A DNA stretch of 5,737 nucleotides from Hyphomonas sp. (GCA_029287305.1 JARFRJ010000523.1:1-5737); one strand, 5' to 3'. Counted from the first letter of the stretch, positions 1-5,737 are shown. The notes: a model not told the origin generated them from the letters alone. A program made the numbers and translations.

Positions 1-233
<233 letters not shown>

Positions 234-236
234 GCC

Positions 237-1682
237 ATGACCCGGCGGGACTGGCCCGGTTGGATGCGGACCAATGATATTCTTGACCTGTTAAAGCTGT
301 CCGTTCCGATTGCCATTTCGCGCATGTCGTGGATGCTTATCGCGCTGACCGATGCAATTGTGCTGGGCCAAGGCGCGGCCAGCGAACTGCCCTTGATTTT
401 GAATGCCTGGCTGCCAATTGGGGTCTCACTCGGTCTCGGCATGGGCATTTTGCTCGGCGTGCAAGTGCTGACCTCAGAGCTTATGGGGCAGGCAAAGCCA
501 GGCGAAACGGGCCGCATATTCCGCCGCGGCATGGTCTGGGCCATCGCGCTTGGGGTGGCTTTAATGGGGCTTGTCTATTTTGGCGCCGAGCCCCTCTTCA
601 AATGGATATTTATTGAGATCAGTCCAAACCCCTCCATGAGCGCACAATTCAGCGCCGAGGAGATTGCCGAAGAAATTACGCGCGTCACGCAAATTCTCTC
701 CTATGGCATGATTGGTTTTATGGCTGGCACGGTCTGCAGTTATTATCTGGAAGCTTTGCGCAAACCTCTGATTGTCACGCTAATTGCCTATATCGCTGTG
801 GCGGTAAATGTCCTTCTGGATTGCGCTTTGGTCTTTGGCTGGTGGGGCTTGCCGCAAATGGGCGCAGAGGGCGTTGCCTGGGCCACCACGATCGGGCGCT
901 GGCTGGTTGTCATTCTGTCTCTCATATTTATTCTCAAATGGACACCCGCTTTGGAGCCAGCCCCGCCTGCGCCAAAAGGGGAAGCGCGTCATCAATTCAA
1001 TGTCGGCATTGGCACCGCGATCAGTAATGTTGCTGAATGGGGCGGGTTCAATACGACCTATGTGATCGCCGCCTTTATCAGCCTCGCGGTTAACTCTATC
1101 TATGGCTATACGGTTCAAATTATGGGCATATGTTTCATGCTGTTTCTGGGCATTGGCTCGGCGACCAGTGTGCGCGTCGCGGAAAATTATGGCGTGAAGG
1201 ATATTGAGAGCGTGAAGGACGCCTCAAGACTGGGCGTGGCGGCCACACTCAGCATGGGCTTTATTCTGGCCTGTCTGATTTTTGCACTTCGGGACATTAT
1301 ACCGCTTGGCCTTGTCAATAAAGAGGCGGAGATTGATGGTGTTCTTCTCGCCCCGGCGATTGGAGCTTTATTGATCTATGCCGCGATTGGTACGACCCTT
1401 GACGGGCTTCAGGCCACAGCCTCCATGGCTTTGAGGGCGCAGAATATTATTTGGCTGCCAAGCTTCATTCACATTACCTCCTTCTTTGCGATCATGCTGC
1501 CATCGGGCTATTGGCTCGGTATTGTTCTGGAACGCGGCGCACAAGGCATGATGGAAGCGGCTGTGATCGGGGTCGGCATAGCCGGCATAGCCCAATGGAC
1601 GCTATTGGAGTTCACGCTGAATGGTTACAGTACCAGAACTATAGACAAAAAAATCGGGGCACACGTCTCTCATTTAGAATGA
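237..1682 (+). CDS. MATE family efflux transporter (NorM/DinF-like)
   Basis: This 481-residue inner-membrane protein has the length and hydrophobic pattern of a MATE exporter: about 12 membrane segments in two six-helix halves, joined by a hydrophilic linker around residues 236-255. MATE proteins expel cationic or toxic compounds in exchange for Na+ or H+. Family-like blocks include the first helix with its conserved Pro (LSVPIAISRM, residues 21-30), ELMGQAKPGETGRIFRRG (81-98), an Asn-containing helix NVLLDCALVFGWWGLPQMGA (191-210) followed by EGVAWATT (211-218), and the second-half counterpart GIGSATSVRVAENYG (305-319). The ATG at 237 follows a TAGGA element (224-228) at 8 bases. The gene sits 3 bases behind the DAHP synthase gene, so the two are probably one transcript. 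The last codons and the TGA stop form a strong hairpin that appears to serve as a terminator for the opposite strand. The substrate cannot be told from sequence. Confidence 0.9.
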   Translation: MTRRDWPGWMRTNDILDLLKLSVPIAISRMSWMLIALTDAIVLGQGAASELPLILNAWLPIGVSLGLGMGILLGVQVLTSELMGQAKPGETGRIFRRGMVWAIALGVALMGLVYFGAEPLFKWIFIEISPNPSMSAQFSAEEIAEEITRVTQILSYGMIGFMAGTVCSYYLEALRKPLIVTLIAYIAVAVNVLLDCALVFGWWGLPQMGAEGVAWATTIGRWLVVILSLIFILKWTPALEPAPPAPKGEARHQFNVGIGTAISNVAEWGGFNTTYVIAAFISLAVNSIYGYTVQIMGICFMLFLGIGSATSVRVAENYGVKDIESVKDASRLGVAATLSMGFILACLIFALRDIIPLGLVNKEAEIDGVLLAPAIGALLIYAAIGTTLDGLQATASMALRAQNIIWLPSFIHITSFFAIMLPSGYWLGIVLERGAQGMMEAAVIGVGIAGIAQWTLLEFTLNGYSTRTIDKKIGAHVSHLE

Positions 1683-1696
1683 GAGGCCTGTGCCCC
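1647..1696 (-). terminator. Intrinsic terminator for the minus-strand hup transcript, inside the MATE 3' end
   Basis: Bases 1656-1674 pair with 1678-1696 in a 19-position stem with one C-C mismatch (1664/1688) and one G-U pair (1666/1686), closed by a 3-base loop (1675-1677). The stem base is GGGGCACA/TGTGCCCC. On the minus strand the hairpin is followed, after GA, by seven T (the A-run at 1647-1653), the classic rho-independent layout. It lies about 84 bases past the hup stop. On the plus strand the hairpin is followed by AAAACAGG with no T-run, so termination of MATE transcripts here would be weak at best. The MATE stop codon (1680-1682) lies in the stem. Confidence 0.85.
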
Positions 1697-1726
1697 AAAA
1701 CAGGTTTAATTGATCTTGTGAAACCG

Positions 1727-1753
1727 TCCTGTCTGATGATAGATCACACAGGA
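1727..1753. other. Small imperfect inverted repeat in the convergent gap
   Basis: TCCTGT (1727-1732) pairs with ACAGGA (1748-1753). After a C-C mismatch (1733/1747), TGAT (1734-1737) pairs with ATCA (1743-1746) around the loop GATAG. No T-run follows on either strand, so it is not a canonical terminator. It could be an RNA processing or 3'-end stabilising structure for the hup message, or chance. Confidence 0.4.
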
Positions 1754-1758
1754 AAATT

Positions 1759-1788
1759 CCTAAATATCACTAGATATTACTAGATATC
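1759..1788 (-). repeat. Three tandem 10-base units across the hup stop codon
   Basis: Read on the minus strand, 1788-1759 consists of GATATCTAGT, AATATCTAGT and GATATTTAGG, three head-to-tail decamers. The second differs from the first at one position and the third at two. The first unit encodes the last two HU residues (Asp-Ile) and the TAG stop, with a TAA directly behind it in the second unit. The array probably arose by slippage or duplication; no function is visible. Confidence 0.65.
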
Positions 1789-2046
1789 TTTCAATGCCGA
1801 AGCGGGCTTGAAAGCTGCAGAGGTTTTCTCTGGAATATGTATTTTATCGCCTGTGGCTGGGTTACGGCCATCGCGGGCTGCACGGGTTTTGGCCATAAAT
1901 GTTCCAAAGCCGGAAATCGCAACCGATTCCTTACCTTTTACAGCCTCTGTGATCGTATCAAAAACAGCATCTACAGCGCTGGCCGCGCCCGCCGCTGTCA
2001 TCCCAGTTGACGCTGCAACTGCTTTTGTCAATTCGCTTTTATTCAT
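1780..2046 (-). CDS. hup: HU-family nucleoid DNA-binding protein
   Basis: This 88-residue protein is a bacterial HU/IHF-type histone-like protein, which binds and bends DNA as a dimer and compacts the nucleoid. The start used here begins MNKSELTKAVA, the usual HU N-terminus, and has GGAG at 2053-2056 six bases upstream. The frame is open 8 codons further (ATG at 2070), but those codons contain this ribosome-binding site, so the longer start is unlikely. The N-terminal helix pair covers about residues 3-40. The HU signature follows: GFGTF (46-50), RAAR (55-58) and the beta-arm tip GRNPATG (60-66), whose Pro63 is the residue that intercalates into DNA in HU/IHF structures. FKPASALKD closes the fold. 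Length matches the family (about 90). Gene order on the minus strand is nadK, DUF429-like gene, hup; the 88-base upstream gap leaves room for its own promoter. HU is favoured over IHF because of the N-terminus and the arm sequence. Confidence 0.94.
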   Translation of the reverse strand: MNKSELTKAVAASTGMTAAGAASAVDAVFDTITEAVKGKESVAISGFGTFMAKTRAARDGRNPATGDKIHIPEKTSAAFKPASALKDI

Positions 2047-2052
2047 TCTATT

Positions 2053-2056
2053 CTCC
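2053..2056 (-). promoter_or_regulatory. Ribosome-binding site that fixes the hup start
   Basis: GGAG on the minus strand lies six bases before the ATG at 2046-2044. It is inside the coding frame of the alternative upstream start at 2070, which argues for the 88-residue protein rather than a 96-residue one. Confidence 0.8.
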
Positions 2057-2134
2057 ATATCTAGCGGCATAAAGCCGTAACAGTAGATGGCATGATTCGG
2101 ACAAAGCCTATAAGAAAAAGCCTGCTGTGACGTG

Positions 2135-3046
2135 TTATTTTACCAATATCCAGCCTTCTTCGTCTTCCAATTGCGCGATATTGAGACTGTCAAGCTCTGG
2201 CGGTGGTCCAAATAGGCCTCCCAAAGCGCTGCGCGTATCCAGATCATGATAATACATCGCCGCGCCGCGAACCTGGGCTTCATCAAGAATTTCACCTTCC
2301 TTGGCTTTGATTTCAAGCGCGGAAGGATAAATCTCTGCAATGACCGTCTGCACCTCGCTCAGCGCCTCTTCATCCAATACATTCAAACCCGTCTCAAACG
2401 GCCAGAGTTTCGCGCCCGGCAGGCTGTCACGCAGAGCCAGAATATGGGGTAATCCGGTCAGGCTTTGACTGCCAACACTGCCCGTATAGGCCAATTGCCA
2501 AGCTGATTTGGGCTTCGCCTTTAAATGCTCGCGCAAATACATCTCAGTTTGACGATATTCCGGCAAGAGACCGGTCGTAAAATCACTCTTTTTGCCAGAC
2601 AGTGTCTTGACCTGATCGCGCGCGGGCGCGCCCCAAAACGGAAAAGGGCCACCGCTGATTTTATAGTTCATGCCAGCGGCAATCGCATAACGGGCATTAT
2701 TATTGTCTTCCTTATCCTTCAGCTTTGAGGCTAGAAACGCCATCATGGCGCGCCAGGCGGGTTGGCTTTCGGTCTCAAGACCGAGCGCCTTGGCCGTTCC
2801 AGCAGGATAGCCAAAAGAGAAATCAAAGCCGAGCAAGACCCGGTCACCGCGTCGGTTAAGCTTGGCAATCAAGCCTTTGATCAGTTCAATGGCTTTCACA
2901 CGTGTCGACGGATTGGCGGCTGTGAATTGAAATTTCAGGCGGGCATCGCGCGCCATCACCCCGACCCAGATTGAGTTTACGCCTGTAACGGGCTTCGTCG
3001 CCGCGCTCCAGTCCACCATAATATATGCATCAAAAAGCCGGGCCAT
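2135..3046 (-). CDS. Conserved protein with predicted RNase H-like (DUF429-type) fold
   Basis: This 303-residue soluble protein has no signal peptide or membrane segment. Its function is unknown. The visible motifs match the pattern I know for DUF429-like, RNase H-fold proteins: an N-terminal strand ending in an acidic residue, YIMVDWSAA (Asp12); a second strand VLLGFDFSFGYP (residues 70-81, Asp75); a late EIYPSALE (Glu238); and a final helix with DEAQVRGAAMYYH (Asp256). Four such acidic residues could form a two-metal site, but activity is inferred, not shown. A middle section GGPFPFWGAP (132-141) is Pro/Gly-rich and distinctive. I recall relatives carrying dubious labels such as molybdopterin or cobalamin biosynthesis protein; nothing here supports those. 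The ATG at 3046 has AGGA (3053-3056) six bases upstream. The gene lies 86 bases after nadK and 88 before hup on the same strand; neither neighbour reveals its job. Confidence 0.85.
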   Translation of the reverse strand: MARLFDAYIMVDWSAATKPVTGVNSIWVGVMARDARLKFQFTAANPSTRVKAIELIKGLIAKLNRRGDRVLLGFDFSFGYPAGTAKALGLETESQPAWRAMMAFLASKLKDKEDNNNARYAIAAGMNYKISGGPFPFWGAPARDQVKTLSGKKSDFTTGLLPEYRQTEMYLREHLKAKPKSAWQLAYTGSVGSQSLTGLPHILALRDSLPGAKLWPFETGLNVLDEEALSEVQTVIAEIYPSALEIKAKEGEILDEAQVRGAAMYYHDLDTRSALGGLFGPPPELDSLNIAQLEDEEGWILVK

Positions 3047-3132
3047 AAGACGTCCTGCCTGTTCTATAATAATTGAGTTTAAAGAGATTGGATCGCGCCT
3101 GAAACTCCAGACTGCTTAGGGCCAAAACCATC

Positions 3133-3897
3133 TCAGAATAAAAACTGCTCCTGCAATATACGTTCGTCGAGGGCATGACCACGATCAAACAGCATGGTCA
3201 AGCTTTTTGAGCGATCTTCACATATTTCGACATGGCGAATATCGCGCACTTCAATATTATCGGCTGTGGCCGAGACATGGCGACGCGCCGCTTCAAGCAC
3301 TTCAATGCGAACCTTGGCAGTATGACGCAGCAAAGCTCCACGCCAGCGCCTTGGCCGATACGGGCTGATCGGTGTCAGCGCCAGCAAGTTCGCCCCCAGC
3401 GGCAGGATAGGGCCATGAGCGGAAAAATTATACGCCGTTGACCCGGCAGAGGTCGCCACCAATATCCCATCACAGGCCAGATTGGACAGACGCTCTTGAC
3501 CGTCAACCCAAATACGCAGCTTGGCCGTTTGCGCGGTTTGGCGCAGTAAGGAAACTTCATTTATGGCCAGATGCTCATGGCTTTGACCCGCCAGATCAAT
3601 CGCCGCCATATGCAAGGGCGGCAGGATCACGCGTTCAGCAGCATCAATGCGGGCCGGCAAATCCTCCTCATTATACTCATTCATCAAAAAGCCCACCGTG
3701 CCGCGATGCATGCCATAAACTGGTTTACGGTCTTTAAATCGCCGCCGCAGCGTATCGAGCATTGCGCCATCCCCGCCCAGGACGACAATGACATCGGCCT
3801 CATCCTCCGGCGTGATGCCATAGCGGGCTTGTAAACGGTTCAAAGCGATCTGCGCTTCAGGGCGTCGACTGGCATAAAAGGCGATAGAAACAGACAT
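3133..3897 (-). CDS. nadK: NAD kinase
   Basis: This 254-residue cytoplasmic enzyme phosphorylates NAD+ to NADP+ using ATP or polyphosphate and is normally essential for NADPH supply. The family motifs are all present: the phosphate-binding GGDGAML (residues 41-47) with the catalytic Asp43, the NAD-binding NEV (113-115), and the glycine-rich block [19 protein letters not shown] (142-160) followed by [24 protein letters not shown] (174-190) is typical of the alphaproteobacterial branch, which is shorter than the E. coli enzyme (about 290). Ser150 stands where I recall Pro in many relatives (ATP-AGSTAY), a mild variation. The start fits the family, since the first strand SVSIAFYAS begins immediately. 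No Shine-Dalgarno is visible before the ATG at 3897; the preceding bases are GCCAGTTAGATGC. The transcript probably starts in the divergent region shared with the aldolase-like gene. Confidence 0.95.
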   Translation of the reverse strand: MSVSIAFYASRRPEAQIALNRLQARYGITPEDEADVIVVLGGDGAMLDTLRRRFKDRKPVYGMHRGTVGFLMNEYNEEDLPARIDAAERVILPPLHMAAIDLAGQSHEHLAINEVSLLRQTAQTAKLRIWVDGQERLSNLACDGILVATSAGSTAYNFSAHGPILPLGANLLALTPISPYRPRRWRGALLRHTAKVRIEVLEAARRHVSATADNIEVRDIRHVEICEDRSKSLTMLFDRGHALDERILQEQFLF

Positions 3898-3943
3898 GCA
3901 TCTAACTGGCGAGAATGTCGCGCTAGGTCAAGCGTCGGGGGCC

Positions 3944-3967
3944 ATCTTGACACTGATCTTGACACTG
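3944..3967. repeat. Perfect 12-base tandem duplication in the divergent control region
   Basis: ATCTTGACACTG occurs twice without a gap (3944-3955 and 3956-3967). Each copy carries TTGACA (3947-3952 and 3959-3964), the sigma-70 -35 consensus on the plus strand, but no -10-like hexamer lies 15-19 bases downstream of either. The repeat sits about 47 bases upstream of nadK and 138 bases upstream of the aldolase-like gene. Confidence 0.85.
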
Positions 3968-3991
3968 CTGAATGCCTTAGCCTTGGCGTCT

Positions 3992-4001
3992 GGTTTAAAC
4001 C
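3992..4001. repeat. Perfect 10-base palindrome GGTTTAAACC
   Basis: GGTTTAAACC is a perfect inverted repeat located between the divergent genes, 42 bases upstream of the TATAAT element. Its position suits a dimeric regulator site, but a 10-base palindrome with an AT core can occur by chance and no family can be named. Confidence 0.4.
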
Positions 4002-4019
4002 GGCAAACCATTTTGGGGA

Positions 4020-4048
4020 TAGGCAGACGCCGCCTAGAGGGCTATAAT
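4020..4048 (+). promoter_or_regulatory. Probable sigma-70 type promoter for the aldolase-like gene
   Basis: TATAAT at 4043-4048 is a perfect -10 hexamer, and the wider GCTATAAT (4041-4048) closely fits the alphaproteobacterial housekeeping -10 pattern GCTANAWC. TAGGCA at 4020-4025 matches 4 of 6 bases of TTGACA with an optimal 17-base spacer. Transcription would begin near 4055, giving a leader of about 50 bases ending in the AGGAG ribosome-binding site at 4091-4095. Confidence 0.65.
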
Positions 4049-4104
4049 TCGGTAAATAAAAAGCAGGCCAGCACACATTCAGATAGATTGAGGAGACCAA
4101 ACCT

Positions 4105-4881
4105 ATGGCAGACGGAACCGCAAAACTTAGCGTAAAAGAAACCGTAAGCAAGGAAGAATGGAAAGCGCGGGTTGATCTGGCCGCCCTCTATCGCCTGACC
4201 GCTCTGCATGGGTGGGATGATATGATTTTCACCCATATCTCAATGCGCATACCCGGGCCGGAGCATCATTTTCTGATCAATCCCTATGGCTGGTTTTTTG
4301 AAGAAATGACCGCGTCCAGCCTCGTCAAAGTGGATTTGGAGGGTAATATTGTCGGTGAGAGCAATGCGATGATAAATCCAGCCGGGTTTACGATTCATTC
4401 GGCTGTGCACATGGCCCGCGAAGATGCGGTCTGTGTTATGCATGTGCATACAGATGATGGTGTGGCTGTCTCAGCCCAGCGCCATGGATTATTGCCCATC
4501 TCTCAAACCGGCATGATCGCTATGTCAGATGTTGCCTATCATGAGTATGAGGGCGTGGCTCTTGACCATGATGAAAGAGCGCGCATCATTGCCGATATGG
4601 GGGATAAATCCCTGCTTATCCTGCGCAATCACGGAACGCTGACCTGCGGCGCGTCTGCGGGCCAGACTTTTATGCGCATGTTCTTTCTGGACAGCGCCTG
4701 TGCGAGGCAGGTCAAAGCCCTGTCGGCTGGACGGGAAAATCTGATTGAATGTTCTGAGGAGGTTCAAAATGTTGTCAAAGGTCAGTCCAGTCCGGAAGGC
4801 ATGAAGGTTCTGGCCGATATGCTGGCTTGGCCGGCACTGCTGCGCCGTCTGGACCGGCAAATGCCGGGATATGACGCCTAG
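4105..4881 (+). CDS. Class II aldolase/adducin family protein
   Basis: This 258-residue soluble protein belongs to the family that includes fuculose-phosphate aldolase, ribulose-phosphate epimerase (AraD) and the adducin head domain. Diagnostic blocks are GWDDMIFTHISMRIPG (residues 36-51), FLINPYGWFFEEMTASSLVKVD (56-77), NPAGFTIHSAVH (91-102), VMHVHTDDG (111-119) and ILRNHGTLT (172-180). His113, His115 and His176 match the three zinc ligands of fuculose aldolase. The catalytic Glu73 of that enzyme aligns with Gly94 here, because it lies 19 residues before the first His of the HxH pair. This puts the protein in the adducin-like subgroup, whose bacterial reactions are mostly unknown, so a sugar-phosphate aldolase function should not be assumed. 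AGGAG (4091-4095) lies 9 bases before the ATG, and a good promoter is about 60 bases upstream. The gene overlaps the following barrel gene by 11 bases. Confidence 0.9.
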   Translation: MADGTAKLSVKETVSKEEWKARVDLAALYRLTALHGWDDMIFTHISMRIPGPEHHFLINPYGWFFEEMTASSLVKVDLEGNIVGESNAMINPAGFTIHSAVHMAREDAVCVMHVHTDDGVAVSAQRHGLLPISQTGMIAMSDVAYHEYEGVALDHDERARIIADMGDKSLLILRNHGTLTCGASAGQTFMRMFFLDSACARQVKALSAGRENLIECSEEVQNVVKGQSSPEGMKVLADMLAWPALLRRLDRQMPGYDA

Positions 4882-5674
4882 AGCGCCTAAACGGTATCTC
4901 TCAAGACATTTATATATCCGCAGGTATTGCAACCTAAAGTATTATATCCGACCCTTATCACGAGAGCAGGCGGCGGCCTGCAAACTTTTCAGCCTGTACG
5001 GACTGATCGCCTGCCTGCTTTGCACTCAGACCGCATGGGCCGGGCCGTGGACACAGGAAAAAAGCACAGCTTATCTAAACACCACCCTCCTCTATCAGAC
5101 GATAGAGGGCCAAACCGCTTGGCGCGGGGAGGTCTATAGCGAATATGGGCTGACGCCAGACTGGACAGGGATTGCAAAAATAGACGGTCTTAAATTTGCC
5201 GACCTGTCCGGCTTTGACCAATATGGATATCAGATCGGATTGCGCCGGGCGCTTTGGCAAAAAGGGCGATGGCAGAGCGCTATTGAACTTAGCTATATCT
5301 ATGGCCCAAATGTGATCGGCATAGAGCAAGGCTGCGCGTCACCCGGCGGGCTCATCCGGTTCAGCTTTGGCGCAAATGGGCAAAACAAAAAGGGCCGAGA
5401 CTGGTATCTTTTTACAGATACAGCGTTGCAACAACATAAGGGATGTTTCCGCCAGCGTTTGGAAGCGGGCTATGGGCGCGAGATCAGGGAAAACTGGACG
5501 AGTATCACCAAATTCTATCTGGATTTTGGCACAGGCTATGCACGGTCTATCAAAACTGAAACCCTGCTGTCCCATCGCCATGGAAAAACGCATATCCATA
5601 TCGGCGTGCGCCAGGAATTGGGCGGAAACTTTGAAGAATTTGGTCTTATTATGGGTTTGGAACGGCGGTTTTAG
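4871..5674 (+). CDS. Probable outer-membrane beta-barrel protein, function unknown
   Basis: I do not recognise a named family. The 267-residue product has an export signal: a hydrophobic stretch LFSLYGLIACLLC (residues 39-51) followed by TQTAWA and a likely signal-peptidase I cut before Gly58. The rest (about 210 residues) alternates polar and nonpolar residues with frequent aromatic girdle residues, for example STAYLNTTLLYQT and SAIELSYIYG, and ends in LIMGLERRF. A C-terminal Phe after such a strand is the usual outer-membrane assembly signal. The region before the hydrophobic stretch is unusually long (38 residues, strongly basic), but there is no other ATG, GTG or TTG in frame before it, so the start at 4871, overlapping the preceding stop by 11 bases, stands. 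LIAC at 45-48 resembles a lipobox, so a lipoprotein is a weaker alternative. Two cysteines (residues 155 and 192 approximately) remain in the mature part. Confidence 0.72.
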   Translation: MTPRAPKRYLSRHLYIRRYCNLKYYIRPLSREQAAACKLFSLYGLIACLLCTQTAWAGPWTQEKSTAYLNTTLLYQTIEGQTAWRGEVYSEYGLTPDWTGIAKIDGLKFADLSGFDQYGYQIGLRRALWQKGRWQSAIELSYIYGPNVIGIEQGCASPGGLIRFSFGANGQNKKGRDWYLFTDTALQQHKGCFRQRLEAGYGREIRENWTSITKFYLDFGTGYARSIKTETLLSHRHGKTHIHIGVRQELGGNFEEFGLIMGLERRF

Positions 5675-5678
5675 CGCG

Positions 5679-5698
5679 GTTCAGTTCAGTTCAGTTCA
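5679..5698. repeat. Four tandem copies of the pentamer GTTCA
   Basis: GTTCA repeats perfectly four times, starting 5 bases after the stop of the barrel gene. On the minus strand it reads TGAAC four times and contains the presumed stop of a convergent gene. A pentamer tract can change length by slippage and would shift frame if it were inside a gene; here it affects at most the last two codons and the stop. Confidence 0.9.
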
Positions 5699-5737
5699 TC
5701 TGGTTCCATCACACCCATAAACTGTTCGGATTTATCC
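5686..5737 (-). CDS. Possible C-terminal end of a convergent gene (start outside window)
   Basis: The minus strand is open from the right edge for 16 codons, reading DKSEQFMGVMEPDELN, to a TGA at 5688-5686. The acidic, helix-like composition looks like a real protein tail, and the spacing (stop 11 bases from the barrel stop) is normal for convergent genes. I do not recognise the protein, and 16 codons is too little to prove coding. The final Glu-Leu-Asn and the stop are written by the pentamer tract. Confidence 0.4.
   Translation of the reverse strand, partial: DKSEQFMGVMEPDELN

Noticed and set aside
1727..1753. Second hairpin as an intrinsic terminator for MATE or hup
   Set aside because: Neither strand has a T-run after it, and the stem is short and broken by a mismatch.
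2058..2065. GCTAGATA on the minus strand as the -10 box of a hup promoter
   Set aside because: No -35-like hexamer lies at 15-18 bases, and transcription from it would begin after the ribosome-binding site.
2047..2070. Longer N-terminus of HU starting at the ATG at 2070
   Set aside because: The extra eight codons contain the GGAG ribosome-binding site of the internal ATG, and HU proteins normally begin MNKSEL-like.
3903..3931. TTGACC (3931-3926, minus strand) as the -35 of a nadK promoter
   Set aside because: The hexamers 17-18 bases downstream (CAGTTA, AGTTAG) do not resemble a -10. The better TAGATG is 21 bases away and would start transcription inside the coding region.
3840..4151. 103-codon minus-strand frame spanning the nadK/aldolase intergenic region
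   Set aside because: It overlaps the N-terminal coding of nadK and the aldolase-like gene in other frames, covers the clear promoter, and its sequence resembles no family I know.
5367..5720. 117-codon plus-strand frame overlapping the barrel gene
   Set aside because: It is nested in another frame of the barrel gene and lacks a signal, a motif or a ribosome-binding site. The barrel frame has a coherent signal peptide and C-terminal strand.

Overview
The window looks like an ordinary chromosomal stretch from an alphaproteobacterium. The evidence is protein similarity recalled by eye: the NAD kinase has the short (about 255-residue) alphaproteobacterial layout, the DAHP synthase is the class II type, and the HU protein is of the familiar alphaproteobacterial form. 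GC content appears moderate. A marine Hyphomonadales/Maricaulales-like host is possible, but that is a guess. I see no rRNA, tRNA, CRISPR array, transposase, phage gene or integration signature.

Layout, left to right. (1) Positions 1-1682, plus strand: the last ~77 codons of a class II DAHP synthase (entry to the shikimate pathway), followed after 3 bases by a complete MATE-family multidrug/toxin exporter. (2) Positions 1683-1779: a short convergent gap. It holds a small hairpin and a decamer repeat. A strong intrinsic terminator for the opposite strand lies just before it, within the last codons of the MATE gene. (3) Positions 1780-3897, minus strand, read right to left: NAD kinase (nadK), a 303-residue conserved protein with RNase H-fold (DUF429-like) motifs, and HU-type DNA-binding protein (hup). 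The gaps are about 86-88 bases, so each gene may have its own promoter. (4) Positions 3898-4104: a 207-base divergent control region. It has a good plus-strand promoter (TATAAT at 4043-4048), a perfect 12-base tandem duplication and a 10-base palindrome. (5) Positions 4105-5674, plus strand: a class II aldolase/adducin-family protein overlapping by 11 bases a probable outer-membrane beta-barrel protein. (6) Positions 5675-5737: four copies of the pentamer GTTCA and, on the minus strand, what looks like the last 16 codons of a convergent gene.

The genes are mostly unrelated housekeeping functions: aromatic biosynthesis, export, nucleoid structure, NADP supply. Two pairs are tightly packed and probably cotranscribed: DAHP synthase with MATE, and adducin-like protein with barrel. 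I did not find a convincing undescribed system. The most useful leads are the dual-use MATE 3' end, the short tandem repeats at gene ends and in the divergent promoter region, and two proteins whose names would overstate what is known: the DUF429-like protein, and the 'aldolase' that lacks the catalytic glutamate.
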